Shown in pieces: positions 51,926-60,534 of a stretch of 64,000 bases of DNA. This DNA comes from Azotosporobacter soli (GTDB taxonomy: Bacteria > Bacillota > Negativicutes > SG130). The notes under the pieces were generated by a model. That model saw nothing but the letters and a program-made list of their open reading frames with translations, did no database searches and had not been told where the DNA came from. The stretch is taken from contig NZ_JAUAOA010000001.1 of assembly GCF_030542965.1 (NCBI RefSeq), positions 186,001 to 250,000 of the forward strand. The letters run 5' to 3'. A program made the translations under genes and the position numbers. Each line of letters opens with the position of its first letter. Positions within the stretch are counted from its first letter, which is position 1.

Positions 51926-51979
51926 AAAACAGAAGAACGGTTTGTGTAAATATATTTACACAAACCGTTCTTCTGTTTT
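51926..51979. promoter_or_regulatory. 54-bp perfect palindrome, probable enhancer site
   Basis: Two perfect 27-base arms meet with no spacer (left 51926-51952, right 51953-51979; centre TGTGTAAATATATTTACACA). It lies 85-140 bp upstream of the predicted sigma-54 transcription start, the usual place for an activator site. A second imperfect dyad, TGTGTAAAACGGTTTACATG, is at 52047-52066, and TTTACACA recurs near 52075. It could also work as a terminator for the activator gene, but the arms are AT-rich. Confidence 0.7.
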
Positions 51980-52107
51980 TAATTTCCGCCCTACTCCTTC
52001 GCTGCAAGCTCTTACCGCGCAAGAACTCAGCAGCATCGGCACTCATGTGTAAAACGGTTTACATGTAACTCTTTTTACACAGGCTCCGCTAGCAAGCATC
52101 GGCATAA

Positions 52108-53424
52108 TTATTTTCGTTTCAGAAGTTTGTAAAGCGTCGGCCGCGAAATCCCTAACGCCTCAGCGGTCTTCTTCTTATTCCCGCCTAGGCGTTGCAGCAC
52201 GTCCTGCACTTGACTGGCATCCAATTGCACTGGAGCACAAAGCCGCTTGCATGGTTGCTGCAAACCGGCCAGCTTCAGAACCGCTTCCGTAATATATTCT
52301 CCTTCACAAATGACCAAAGCGCGTGTGATAACATTTTCTAATTCCCTCACATTGCCGGGCCAAGTATGTTCGACTAGCAACCGCTTTGCCGTTTCATCAA
52401 GGCCCATGACATCGCTGTGAATCTTTTGCCTCAGTTTTTTTACAAAATGATCGGCCAAAAGAATAATATCGCTCTCACGTTCCCGCAGCGGCGGGATATC
52501 CAGATAGAGTACCTTCAAGCGATAATAAAGATCCTTTCTGAAATGCCCTTCGCGAATCCGCTCTTCCAGATCTCTGTTCGTAGCGGCAATAATTTTCACA
52601 TCGACATGAACCGGTTTGGAACTTCCAATTCGGCTGATGCTAAGAGTTTCAATCACCCGCAGCAATTTTGCCTGCAGGTGGATAGGCATTTCTCCGATTT
52701 CATCCAGAAACAGAGTGCCGCCGTCAGCCGCTTCGAACTTGCCCATTTTCCCTTTTTTTGAAGCGCCGGTAAAAGCGCCTTCTTCATAGCCGAACAACTC
52801 GCTGTCGATCAGATCGTTTGGGAAATTCGCGCAGTTTAGTGCAATGAACGGCGCTCCCGCTCGTTTGCTGTGATTGTGGATGGACTGCGCAAACAGCTCT
52901 TTCCCCGTACCGCTCTCGCCTACAATCAACACGTTTTCGTTATTTCTGGAATATGCTTTAGCCAGCTTAACGACGCTCTTGATTTTCGCGCTGTTTCCGA
53001 TAATCTGGTCAAACGTAAAAAGAGCCGAATAACCCGCAATCGTATCGGCTAATTTTAAAGAGCGTTGCATGCCGCGAAAGATATCGATGGCTCCAATGAT
53101 TTCTCCGCTCTCGTCCGTGACCGGATAACCCGAATTGATCAAATGGACGGTCTTCCCCTTAAAATCGAGAAAATACTCGATATCAATAATCGGTTTCTTT
53201 TTTTCGAGAATCTTAACCAGCAACGGCGTGCCCTTCGTCAATCGATCCACCTTTTGGTGGAGCACGTCCTCTCGCTTAGCGCCCATAATCGTATAGGCCG
53301 CCCGGTTTGCGTAGCGGATGTATCCCTCCTTATCGATCATCGTGATCCCTTCCTGCACGGAATCCAATGCCTGAAACAGCATGTCGCTGTCGTCACTCTT
53401 TCTCAAAAGCCGCTCTTTACTCAT
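52108..53424 (-). CDS. PAS-containing sigma-54-dependent activator
   Basis: A 438-residue activator. An N-terminal PAS domain (residues about 12-125; [21 protein letters not shown]) senses a small molecule or redox state. The AAA+ domain follows with [12 protein letters not shown], the intact sigma-54 contact loop GAFTGA, and [12 protein letters not shown]. The C-terminal Fis-type helix-turn-helix ([19 protein letters not shown]) binds DNA. The ATG follows GAAAGGGAAAAACGG. The gene ends about 240 bp upstream of the aminotransferase's sigma-54 promoter, with the TTTACACA dyads between them, so it very likely drives that promoter. Confidence 0.95.
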   Translation of the reverse strand: MSKERLLRKSDDSDMLFQALDSVQEGITMIDKEGYIRYANRAAYTIMGAKREDVLHQKVDRLTKGTPLLVKILEKKKPIIDIEYFLDFKGKTVHLINSGYPVTDESGEIIGAIDIFRGMQRSLKLADTIAGYSALFTFDQIIGNSAKIKSVVKLAKAYSRNNENVLIVGESGTGKELFAQSIHNHSKRAGAPFIALNCANFPNDLIDSELFGYEEGAFTGASKKGKMGKFEAADGGTLFLDEIGEMPIHLQAKLLRVIETLSISRIGSSKPVHVDVKIIAATNRDLEERIREGHFRKDLYYRLKVLYLDIPPLRERESDIILLADHFVKKLRQKIHSDVMGLDETAKRLLVEHTWPGNVRELENVITRALVICEGEYITEAVLKLAGLQQPCKRLCAPVQLDASQVQDVLQRLGGNKKKTAEALGISRPTLYKLLKRK

Positions 53425-53546
53425 CCGTTTTTCCCTTTCTGACCGCTCCGCTCTGACGCCTGCTGCCGCTTTGAATCGAGCTCAGTCTCTCGCTGCTTCA
53501 GCGTTACGGCTTATTTGCCGCGATTACTTTGCCTTCGATTATTCTG

Positions 53547-54443
53547 CTATTCTACCCACGCTTGCACAATATGAGCATACTTACGGCCTTGCGAATAACG
53601 TTTTTGGATATCTGCCTGATCCAAATCTTCCTGAAGTCGAAAGCCTGCACTTGCAAGATCAGCAGCTAGTGTCGATGGATCAAGGGCCGTTTGCATGGGT
53701 TCACCTGCCTGTTGTGCTCGCGCCATCTCTTCCTGCATTTGCAAATCTACTTTTTGCGGATCAAATATATCCAGATCAAAATAATCAAAAACGATTGCGC
53801 TGCCCGACGGAACAATGTCGGCAATCGCACGCAGCGTCTTGAATACGTCCTCACGGGTCAAGTACATGGTGACGCCAAGCCAACTAAAAAAACTTTTAAC
53901 CTTTGGATCATACGAAGATTCTTTCAGCACAACTGCCAGATCTTCTTGCGTAAAATCCATTGAAATAAAATTCAGTTGTTCTGGAACAGCCCAGCCTAGT
54001 TCCGCAATACGATCTGTTTTGAAACATTGCGTAGCCGGATGATCAAGCTCAAATACGCGAAGTTTGTCCAACATATCCCGACGACGAAAAGCGAACGTAT
54101 CCAGTCCCGCCCCAAGGATTACATACTGCCGCGTCCCTTCCTTTACCGCAGCTTCAAGAGCATCTTCCGTATAGCGTGAGCGCCCTAAAAGATTAGAGCG
54201 GCTGTTCATCGTTTCTGTTATCCGCTTCAGAGCGGTCGCCTTGTCAGGAAAGGCCGCACTATGTTCCGGCGCTTTTAGTTGAAGATACTGGATCAAGCCT
54301 TCTTCAATGCGCAAGCGATTCTCCTCCGGAATCAATTGCTCCGCCAGAAAATCGTCAAAAATCTTGGGTTCGCCATGCTTGGCATGGGCGGCACGAAGAT
54401 AGGCGCACATCATTGCCGTAAGACTGAATTGCTTTTCTTTCAC
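53547..54443 (-). CDS. LCMT-type SAM-dependent methyltransferase
   Basis: A 298-residue methyltransferase of the leucine carboxyl methyltransferase/TIGR00027 family. QYVILGAGLDTFAFR is the SAM-binding glycine loop, LRVFELDHPATQ the acidic ribose contact, and SFFSWLGVTMYLTREDV the post-core region. GTG at 54443 is chosen because GGGAGGTCAGTCAA stands before it; upstream in-frame ATGs have no ribosome site. Such enzymes methylate carboxyl or hydroxyl groups of small molecules, often polyketides or peptides. It stands alone; any link to the NRPS 30 kb away is speculative. Confidence 0.9.
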   Translation of the reverse strand: MKEKQFSLTAMMCAYLRAAHAKHGEPKIFDDFLAEQLIPEENRLRIEEGLIQYLQLKAPEHSAAFPDKATALKRITETMNSRSNLLGRSRYTEDALEAAVKEGTRQYVILGAGLDTFAFRRRDMLDKLRVFELDHPATQCFKTDRIAELGWAVPEQLNFISMDFTQEDLAVVLKESSYDPKVKSFFSWLGVTMYLTREDVFKTLRAIADIVPSGSAIVFDYFDLDIFDPQKVDLQMQEEMARAQQAGEPMQTALDPSTLAADLASAGFRLQEDLDQADIQKRYSQGRKYAHIVQAWVE

Positions 54444-54696
54444 TTGACTGACCTCCCTCATAAACACATAAAGACTAACTTCAAGAAACCGTTTCCAAAT
54501 CCTTTTTAATTTACCATCGCTCAGCGGATAGATGAATGTCTTTTTGCGCTCTAAAACCTTGTCACTTTCAGGTGCATCCGATAAGCATCGACCTGTAGGA
54601 AGCCTTTTAAACTATCGTAATCTTTCTCTGTTCCTCTTATACAACAACTTTTCATCCCCACAGTTGCGAATTAGTCGTGTAAAACAAAACTTTTAA

Positions 54697-54743
54697 GGGG
54701 CTGCCTCAATCAGGCTTTTTACTTCCTGCCTTGAGACAGCCCC
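54697..54743. terminator. Terminator of the M20/DUF3100 operon (GTCTCAA-type hairpin)
   Basis: GGGGCTGCCTCAA and TTGAGACAGCCCC form a 13-bp stem with one mismatch; the inner AGGC/GCC also pairs. It lies 14 bp after the M20 stop and resembles the hairpin at 6396. Upstream, 54444-54696 holds only the methyltransferase leader; I saw no other gene. Confidence 0.8.
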
Positions 54744-54756
54744 CAATATGAACTTG

Positions 54757-56073
54757 CTATGCGTCGCTGCTAAACGAATCCAAGAATTTCAGATACTCTG
54801 CCTTTGTCAGCAGCGGTTTGTCGGCAGCAATAATGTCCTGCGCGGTTTCACCTTCGCCATACAGCAAATCAATCACCGTCAGCGCCATCGCCTGCGCCGT
54901 CTTGATATAACCCGCCTCCACATCGGCCACGCAATAATCCGCGCTGTGCAGCGCGCCATGCACACAACCAATCCACGGATGAATCGTCGGCATGATGTGC
55001 GAAAGATCGCCAGTATCGGTGCTGCCGGCTTCGTGCGGTCCCACGTTCACCTGTTCTGCTCCATACAGTAGCGCGGCGTTTTCACGAAACACTGCATTTA
55101 ACGCCGAATTATTGCATAGCGGCAGATAGCCCGGCAAATCTTGAATTTTCACTTCGGCTCCGACCGCATCGGCACCCGCCTGCAGCGCACGGTTTATTTT
55201 CGTATTACTTGTCAGCAGAGCCGACACATTGGCCGCTCGGACATAACTTTCCATCCGCACATCATCGGGAACCACATTGACCAAATCGCCGCCCTGCGTA
55301 ATAATCGGATGAAACCGGACATAGTCCTGTTCACGAAAAGTTTCCCGTTGCGCATGAACGCCCATGATGCCAAGCATCGCCGCATTCAGCGCATTGATCC
55401 CTTCCTCCGGCGCCATCGCCGCATGCGCGGCCCGGCCTTGATAATGGACTAATTTTCCGATAAATCCATTGCTGGTGCTGCCGAGTCTGACAAAACTGTC
55501 TCCCTCCGGCTTAGTAGCCAAATGGATCTGCAGCGCCATATCAATATCGTCAAAAGCCCCAAGACGAATCAATTCCGCTTTGCCGCCCAAATATTTGATC
55601 GACCCAGCCTTGCGCAGTTTATCACGATAGGTGATTTCAACATATTCCTCCGCCGGCACCGCAAAGAACACCACATCGCCAGCCAACTGCTCCATCGCAC
55701 CGCTGTCGATCAGTCCCATCGCCACAGCCGCCATCGCCGCAATCTGCGCATCATGGCCGCAGCAATGGGCCGCGCCGGTCAACGGATCGGCATCCGGATG
55801 CCCCGCGCAAATCACTGCATCCATTTCGCCGAGCACCGCAACCGTCTGCTTCGACTGCCTCCCCTTCAAGCGTCCCTTTACGCCAGTGACCGCTAAGCCC
55901 GTTTCATGCGCAATCCCAAGACTGCGAAACAACGCCGCTACCTTAGCGGCTGTTTTTGTCTCTTTAAAGCCAAGCTCCGGTTCCTGATAAATTGCGTTCC
56001 GTAATTGCATGATATCACTGCGTCTGTCTGCAATCGCTTGACAGACCTTGCTTTTCAATTCTTCTTTTGTCAT
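54757..56073 (-). CDS. M20D-family amidohydrolase (AbgB/IAA-amino-acid-hydrolase type)
   Basis: A 438-residue metallopeptidase-like hydrolase. QEPELGFKETKTAA, LGEMDAV, the Cys-Gly-His metal motif in HCCGHDAQIAAM, VPAEEYVE, and HATRAH-like RAAHAAMAPEEGINAL are the family's conserved points, with the late His in HPWIGCVHGALHS. Members split N-acyl amino acids or p-aminobenzoyl-glutamate-like amides. The ATG follows GGGGAGGTAAAA. It is the last gene in an operon with two membrane proteins that probably import its substrate, as AbgT does for AbgAB. Confidence 0.92.
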   Translation of the reverse strand: MTKEELKSKVCQAIADRRSDIMQLRNAIYQEPELGFKETKTAAKVAALFRSLGIAHETGLAVTGVKGRLKGRQSKQTVAVLGEMDAVICAGHPDADPLTGAAHCCGHDAQIAAMAAVAMGLIDSGAMEQLAGDVVFFAVPAEEYVEITYRDKLRKAGSIKYLGGKAELIRLGAFDDIDMALQIHLATKPEGDSFVRLGSTSNGFIGKLVHYQGRAAHAAMAPEEGINALNAAMLGIMGVHAQRETFREQDYVRFHPIITQGGDLVNVVPDDVRMESYVRAANVSALLTSNTKINRALQAGADAVGAEVKIQDLPGYLPLCNNSALNAVFRENAALLYGAEQVNVGPHEAGSTDTGDLSHIMPTIHPWIGCVHGALHSADYCVADVEAGYIKTAQAMALTVIDLLYGEGETAQDIIAADKPLLTKAEYLKFLDSFSSDA

Positions 56074-56107
56074 TTTTACCTCCCCAGTCCGTCATCCATT
56101 CTCCGGC

Positions 56108-56566
56108 TTACTTGATTACTCCTTCCCAACGCAGCGTAAATTGTGCAATCAGCGTGGCAAAGAGGAACGTCCCCGCACACACCGCCAGCGCGACCGGAAC
56201 GATGCGCCATGACAATTTTTTAAACAATTCCATATCCTTGCCCAACGACAAACCGGCATACGCCAGAATCGGCGTTGCAATCGCCAAGAACTGTACCTTC
56301 TTCGTCACATCGATGATCCAGGCACTGCCGGGAAAAACCGGCAATGAAGCAATAACCGCGACAATTGAGACCCAAAACACCATCGGCAATCTTTTCAAAA
56401 CCGGCAACTGACTTAGGATCGCGCCGATAAGCCCCAGTCCAATAATGACAGCAACGCCAACTAGCGAACTGGCCCAGTCGATCTTATAGCCGATCCAATT
56501 GGCCAGCGCTACAAAGAGTCCCGTCAGCAAAAATGTTCCCGCCAAATCCATCAACTTGTTCATCAT
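56108..56566 (-). CDS. Small membrane partner of the DUF3100 protein
   Basis: A 152-residue integral membrane protein with four or five hydrophobic segments (FLLTGLFVALANWIGYKI, LVGVAVIIGLGLIGAIL, VFWVSIVAVIASLPVF, IVPVALAVCAGTFLFATL). Its start overlaps the DUF3100 stop by four bases (ATGA), with GGAGGTAGC before it, so the two are translated together and probably form one transporter. The LSLGKDMELF segment also suggests a relation to the DUF3100 partner. I know no more specific family. Confidence 0.85.
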   Translation of the reverse strand: MMNKLMDLAGTFLLTGLFVALANWIGYKIDWASSLVGVAVIIGLGLIGAILSQLPVLKRLPMVFWVSIVAVIASLPVFPGSAWIIDVTKKVQFLAIATPILAYAGLSLGKDMELFKKLSWRIVPVALAVCAGTFLFATLIAQFTLRWEGVIK

Positions 56567-57357
56567 GCTACCTCCCGACCAGCAGCTTTGCGCCCCGCCA
56601 GTTTATTCAGCAAAACATATAGCCGATTGGCAATCGGCAACGACAGGAACAGGCTTACATAGATGCCCAATATCGTCGACATCAAATTAGCAGCACCGGC
56701 ATACGCTCTGATTTGCTGCTCCTGTTCAGGATATATCGCAATAATAGAGCCCACCGAAGCGGCCATCATGCTGCCGCTGCCGATTCCCGCCCCCATGGCC
56801 AACGCATAGGGATGAAACAAATCAAGCTTTGCAACCGCGCCAGCCAAAACCGCCATCCAAACCGCGCCGAACAGCGTACCGCACACATACATCGCCATAA
56901 CGCCGCGCCCTTCCGGCGAATCAAGTCCATATTTTTCCGCAATAATGGCAATGTTCGGTTCCCGAGCAATTGAATAGGTCGCTCCGACCGCTTCGCGCCC
57001 CATGTTCAGCAAGACGGCAATCGGCAAGCCCAGCAATACCGTTCCTAAGAAATGGCCTATTTCCTGGAGCAGCAACGCACCTTTGGAATGCAGCAGCATC
57101 GAAATATTCGGCCCGATATCAAGACCGATCTTCACCAACAGCAACATCATCGCCATCGGCAAAATAGCCGCCGCCCTCTCCATTTGCGACCGCGTCAACA
57201 GATTAAGCCGCGGATAACTCACCACGCCGCCCAAAACCATCGCATGCAATAGCGGCAACAAAATCAGTAGACCATACTTGATCATGCCAATTTTTTCCGC
57301 AGCAACAACAATTAACAATACAAATAGATGTAGTTTTATTTTACGAAAAAAATCCAT
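56563..57357 (-). CDS. DUF3100 membrane protein
   Basis: A 264-residue, roughly seven-helix membrane protein of the DUF3100 type. MGAGIGSGSMMAASVGSIIAIYPEQ and LLLVKIGLDIGPNISMLLHSKG are conserved-looking loops. The ATG follows AGGAGGAAAAAGG. With the overlapping small membrane protein and the M20D amidohydrolase it makes a compact operon. DUF3100 proteins have no proven function that I know of; uptake of the amidohydrolase substrate is the natural inference. Confidence 0.88.
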   Translation of the reverse strand: MDFFRKIKLHLFVLLIVVAAEKIGMIKYGLLILLPLLHAMVLGGVVSYPRLNLLTRSQMERAAAILPMAMMLLLVKIGLDIGPNISMLLHSKGALLLQEIGHFLGTVLLGLPIAVLLNMGREAVGATYSIAREPNIAIIAEKYGLDSPEGRGVMAMYVCGTLFGAVWMAVLAGAVAKLDLFHPYALAMGAGIGSGSMMAASVGSIIAIYPEQEQQIRAYAGAANLMSTILGIYVSLFLSLPIANRLYVLLNKLAGRKAAGREVA

Positions 57358-57426
57358 TCCTTTTTCCTCCTGTCAGCTATTTCAATTTTTCGCATTCACA
57401 CCCGACTCGTTCGACTAGCCTCCTTT

Positions 57427-57472
57427 TATTATTTAGTGAACACTAATGGAACTTTTCCACAATTAAATAATA
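57427..57472. promoter_or_regulatory. Nested dyads upstream of the DUF3100 operon
   Basis: TATTATTTA (57427-57435) and TAAATAATA (57464-57472) form an outer pair. TTAGTG-AA-CACTAA (57433-57446) and an approximate GGAACTTTTCC lie inside. They are about 80 bp upstream of the DUF3100 start, a likely target for the regulator encoded just upstream. Confidence 0.45.
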
Positions 57473-57550
57473 TGGGCCAACCGCATCTTTGTCAATCGTT
57501 TTTGCGTCATCTTTACACGACACGTCTTGTCGAAAAGAACTTTTGTCATT

Positions 57551-57596
57551 AAAAAGCAGTTGCTGTAAAAGTTTCCTTTCACAGCAACTGCTTTAA
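57551..57596 (-). terminator. Terminator overlapping the end of the regulator gene
   Basis: AAAGCAGTTGCTGT (57553-57566) pairs exactly with ACAGCAACTGCTTT (57581-57594), with TTTTT following on the minus strand. The upstream arm reaches the regulator's stop codon. Confidence 0.88.
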
Positions 57597-58903
57597 CCTG
57601 GGAGTCGATAGATTTTGCTGGGTCTTCCGCGCGAAGGCGCAGCTTCCTCACCTTCAACTTCGATCAGGCCCACATTCTGCAGACCTGATACGATACGCCT
57701 GACATTGCGCTCCGTCACCGACAACTGCGCTGCCAATTGGGAGACCGTAAAACGTAACCAGCCAAGCCGACGGATTGTACTTTCGATTTTACGATACGTC
57801 TTGATGCCAACTTCAGCTTGATGGAGTTTGGCTAGCAACGCTTCATCATTGCTCTGATAATCATAGCGAACGCTCTGTTCTTCCATAGCTTCGACAATAA
57901 CGCCGTCATCCTGAACAATGATAATTTGCCTCGCCTCGCTGCCCCGTGCATTATGCAAACCACGATTGGCGTTGATTTCCGCGGCAAAAACGGTTCCGGC
58001 AAACCCGATTCCCGCTGCAATGGGAACATCAAACGCCAGAACCTCGGCCATTTCATCAATTACCGCACGCAGCATCGCAAGCTCCTGCTCCACTGCGCCG
58101 CGCGAACTGAAGATTTCATAGACGCCCAGCCCTTTTTCCAATAGATAGCCGTCGACTTTCTGGCAAAAGGGCAATAGTACCTGCTTCAACTTTAGTTCGG
58201 CATACTGCAAGGCATACGGCGTTTTCGATTTTGCAGCAACTTCGTCATAACGTCCGATTTCTAACAAGATCGAGGCCACTTGCGTATTTTTAAAATAAGA
58301 AGAGCGCACCTTTTCAACAATCATTTGTAACGACTGCTGAATTTCCTGTTTTGTTAGCGTAAGATGATAGACCGGTACGCCTTGGCGCTGCAAATGATAA
58401 AACACGCTTCGCAGCGGCGTAACGACGCCGTCAATTTTTCCCGCTTCCCATAACTGAAGATGAAAACGATTTACTTCTTCAGCATCATAATGTTGCGCAT
58501 ATTTCTTGATATAGACTTCATCCCAGCCCAGCCCGCTTTCTTCCAGCATATTTTCAATATCCATCGCGCCTTCAAACACATCCACCGAAAATCGCCGCAA
58601 TATCCCACCATGCCGATGGGCAACCTGGAGACAAGCCATATAGAATCCTGCGCCCAGCGACTTGCAATAATCTACCGCATCATCCGCCGCCAAGTGATCC
58701 TTGGCAATCAAATACGTCACAGGCCCGGAAAAAAGCCAGCCACGCACCAGTCCTTTGTTTTTCTGCAAAATAGAGGCGATTTCACATTCATCTTCATACG
58801 GAAAAGGCACAAATTCAATGCCCGCGACATCCACCACTTGAGCAACCGACAATATTCGTTCAATCGACGGTCCTGGCCCGATTATGCCAATTCTATGCGT
58901 CAT
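57593..58903 (-). CDS. Regulator with cyclase-like fold and C-terminal winged helix
   Basis: A 436-residue protein. The N-terminal 120 residues begin IGIIGPGPSIERILSVAQ and look like a ligand-sensing alpha/beta domain. About residues 215-345 (ELKLKQVLLPFCQKVDGYL to GIGFAGTVFAAEINANRGL and QIIIVQDDGVIV) resemble the nucleotide-cyclase/GGDEF/GTP-cyclohydrolase-III fold without a GGDEF active site. The last 60 residues form a winged helix (FTVSQLAAQLSVTERNVRRIVSGLQNVGLIEV). ATG at 58903 follows GAGGGTGACT. It is upstream of the DUF3100/M20D operon on the same strand, with a terminator between them, and probably controls it. Confidence 0.85.
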   Translation of the reverse strand: MTHRIGIIGPGPSIERILSVAQVVDVAGIEFVPFPYEDECEIASILQKNKGLVRGWLFSGPVTYLIAKDHLAADDAVDYCKSLGAGFYMACLQVAHRHGGILRRFSVDVFEGAMDIENMLEESGLGWDEVYIKKYAQHYDAEEVNRFHLQLWEAGKIDGVVTPLRSVFYHLQRQGVPVYHLTLTKQEIQQSLQMIVEKVRSSYFKNTQVASILLEIGRYDEVAAKSKTPYALQYAELKLKQVLLPFCQKVDGYLLEKGLGVYEIFSSRGAVEQELAMLRAVIDEMAEVLAFDVPIAAGIGFAGTVFAAEINANRGLHNARGSEARQIIIVQDDGVIVEAMEEQSVRYDYQSNDEALLAKLHQAEVGIKTYRKIESTIRRLGWLRFTVSQLAAQLSVTERNVRRIVSGLQNVGLIEVEGEEAAPSRGRPSKIYRLPG

Positions 58904-59069
58904 AGTCACCCTCATTCCCGCTCATTACTCACCGTCCGCTCTCACATTGCCGACAGTTTTAGTTATTCCAGAAAAAAAGACAACCTCCTGCCATTAGACA
59001 GAAGATTGCCGCCATCCGCTGTACTTTTCATTTTGCTAAAGTCTTGCTTTCTATCATTTAACTCTTTCC

Positions 59070-59843
59070 TCAGATTTTCATTTCACCCATCGCGTATAAA
59101 ACCGCATGACCGCGCAAAGCCACTCTGTCCCCTTTATCCTCGCAATAAAGCGTCCCCCCGCGCGCTGACGCTTGACGCGCGACCAGCTTGCGCTTGTTCA
59201 ATCGCTTAGACCAGAAAGGTATGATATGGCAGTGCCCAGAGCCGCAGACTGGATCTTCTTTCACGCCAAGCTTCGGGGCAAAGCTGCGCGACACGCAGTC
59301 AAATTCCGTCCCTTTTGCCGTCATGTGAACCAACAGTCCCTCTAACTCGAGTAATTTATTGGAATCGGGATTTGCATCCATGACCTGCCGCTCATTTTCC
59401 ATGACGCAGAGCAAGTCGCGTCCTACATAAGCCTCCAGCGGACGGAAGTGCAGCGCTTCCGCCATTGCATCGGTAACAGCCACTGGTTTTAACTCGTAGC
59501 TCGGAAAATCGAGTTCGTACAGGTCAGCCTCTTTTCTTACGCTTAACACACCGCTCAGCGTATCGAACTGAACGCTTGTTGCATCCGGTTCGACGAAATT
59601 CGTGATGATATAAGCAGTCGCCAGCGTAGCGTGACCGCACAAATCAATTTCCTCACTTGGCGTAAACCAGCGCAAGTGATAACGACTTCCCTCTTTTACA
59701 GCAAAAGCCGTTTCCGAAAGATTGTTCTCCATTGCTATTTTCTGCATTACCCCATCCGGCAACCACTCTTCCATCACGCACACCGCAGCCGGGTTCCCTT
59801 CAAATACCTTGTCGCTAAAAGCATCGACAATATAATATCGCAT
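59070..59843 (-). CDS. PhzF-family isomerase-like protein
   Basis: A 257-residue PhzF/diaminopimelate-epimerase-fold protein. VDAFSDKVFEGNPAAVC and ETAF near residue 45 (catalytic Glu) open the family, WFTPSEEIDLCGHATLA and EDPVCGSGHCHIIPFW follow. Members isomerise or bind small hydroxy- or amino-acids. The ATG follows AGGAGGGACTGCG. It is monocistronic and there are no phenazine genes here, so the substrate is unknown. Confidence 0.92.
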   Translation of the reverse strand: MRYYIVDAFSDKVFEGNPAAVCVMEEWLPDGVMQKIAMENNLSETAFAVKEGSRYHLRWFTPSEEIDLCGHATLATAYIITNFVEPDATSVQFDTLSGVLSVRKEADLYELDFPSYELKPVAVTDAMAEALHFRPLEAYVGRDLLCVMENERQVMDANPDSNKLLELEGLLVHMTAKGTEFDCVSRSFAPKLGVKEDPVCGSGHCHIIPFWSKRLNKRKLVARQASARGGTLYCEDKGDRVALRGHAVLYAMGEMKI

Positions 59844-59970
59844 CGCAGTCCCTCCTGTGCATCGACTCTATAGCGGCATTTTAACACGAAGGCTGTTTTT
59901 CAAACAATCATAGAATCGTATGACAGACAATTTGCTCTTCCAAAAAACTTCTAAGCGCTTCGACTTCACT

Positions 59971-60363
59971 TTATACGCTTTCCGCTTCCGTATTTTTGCG
60001 ACTGTGCTCTTCTGCCGCCTCGATCGCAGCAACACCGCTTTTGCACATGACATTAATCCCTTTGACAATCGTCACGATGTTAAACGCCTCGACCAGCTCC
60101 TGCACCGTCAAGCCCGCGTCAATCGCCGCGATCGCATGCGCCTTCGCCCCGGCTGTTTCATCGTCCAGACTATCCAGTATCGTAAAGAGCAGCTCAACTG
60201 TCTTGCGCGGCAGAGCGCCCTCATTCACCGCTTGGCGCATTCCAAGATACCCTTCCAACGCCTTGGGCGTATATTTCCCCATCGCCTCTGCGAACGGCGG
60301 ATTCCATTTCAGTTCTTCCCGGTAATAACGTAATAAGTCGCTCGAAGATTCTTTGTCTTTCAT
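59971..60363 (-). CDS. Carboxymuconolactone decarboxylase (AhpD-like) family protein
   Basis: A 130-residue helical protein of the CMD family: YTPKALEGYLGMRQAV, LPRKTVELLFTILDSLDDE and AGAKAHAIAAIDAGLTVQELVEAFNIV. The CxxxH redox motif of AhpD is missing (the place reads AKAHA), so peroxidase function is unlikely; it may be a decarboxylase or isomerase-like protein. ATG at 60363 follows GGGAGGATCTTAAA; the longer frame has a weaker site. Confidence 0.88.
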   Translation of the reverse strand: MKDKESSSDLLRYYREELKWNPPFAEAMGKYTPKALEGYLGMRQAVNEGALPRKTVELLFTILDSLDDETAGAKAHAIAAIDAGLTVQELVEAFNIVTIVKGINVMCKSGVAAIEAAEEHSRKNTEAESV

Positions 60364-60534
60364 TTTAAGATCCTCCCTGCTTTTCATTTCGTATTCGGCC
60401 ATTTATCTCTTTGCGTATTTAAGACGATAAAAAGATATCACTCTTATCTTACTGCTCATTTTTCTTGGCTGGCAAGAAATTTCCGCTTAGCTATGGTACA
60501 CTTACAATGATAGTGATTTCAAGGACGTGATGAT

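Noticed and set aside
51926-51979. Possible CRISPR repeat or IS end
   Set aside because: There is only one copy of the palindrome, with no regularly spaced repeats, no target-site duplication and no transposase.
42646-54443. Treating the acyltransferase, condensation-like protein and methyltransferase as tailoring genes of the NRPS cluster
   Set aside because: They are 19-31 kb away, separately transcribed and separated by many unrelated genes, so distance gives no support.
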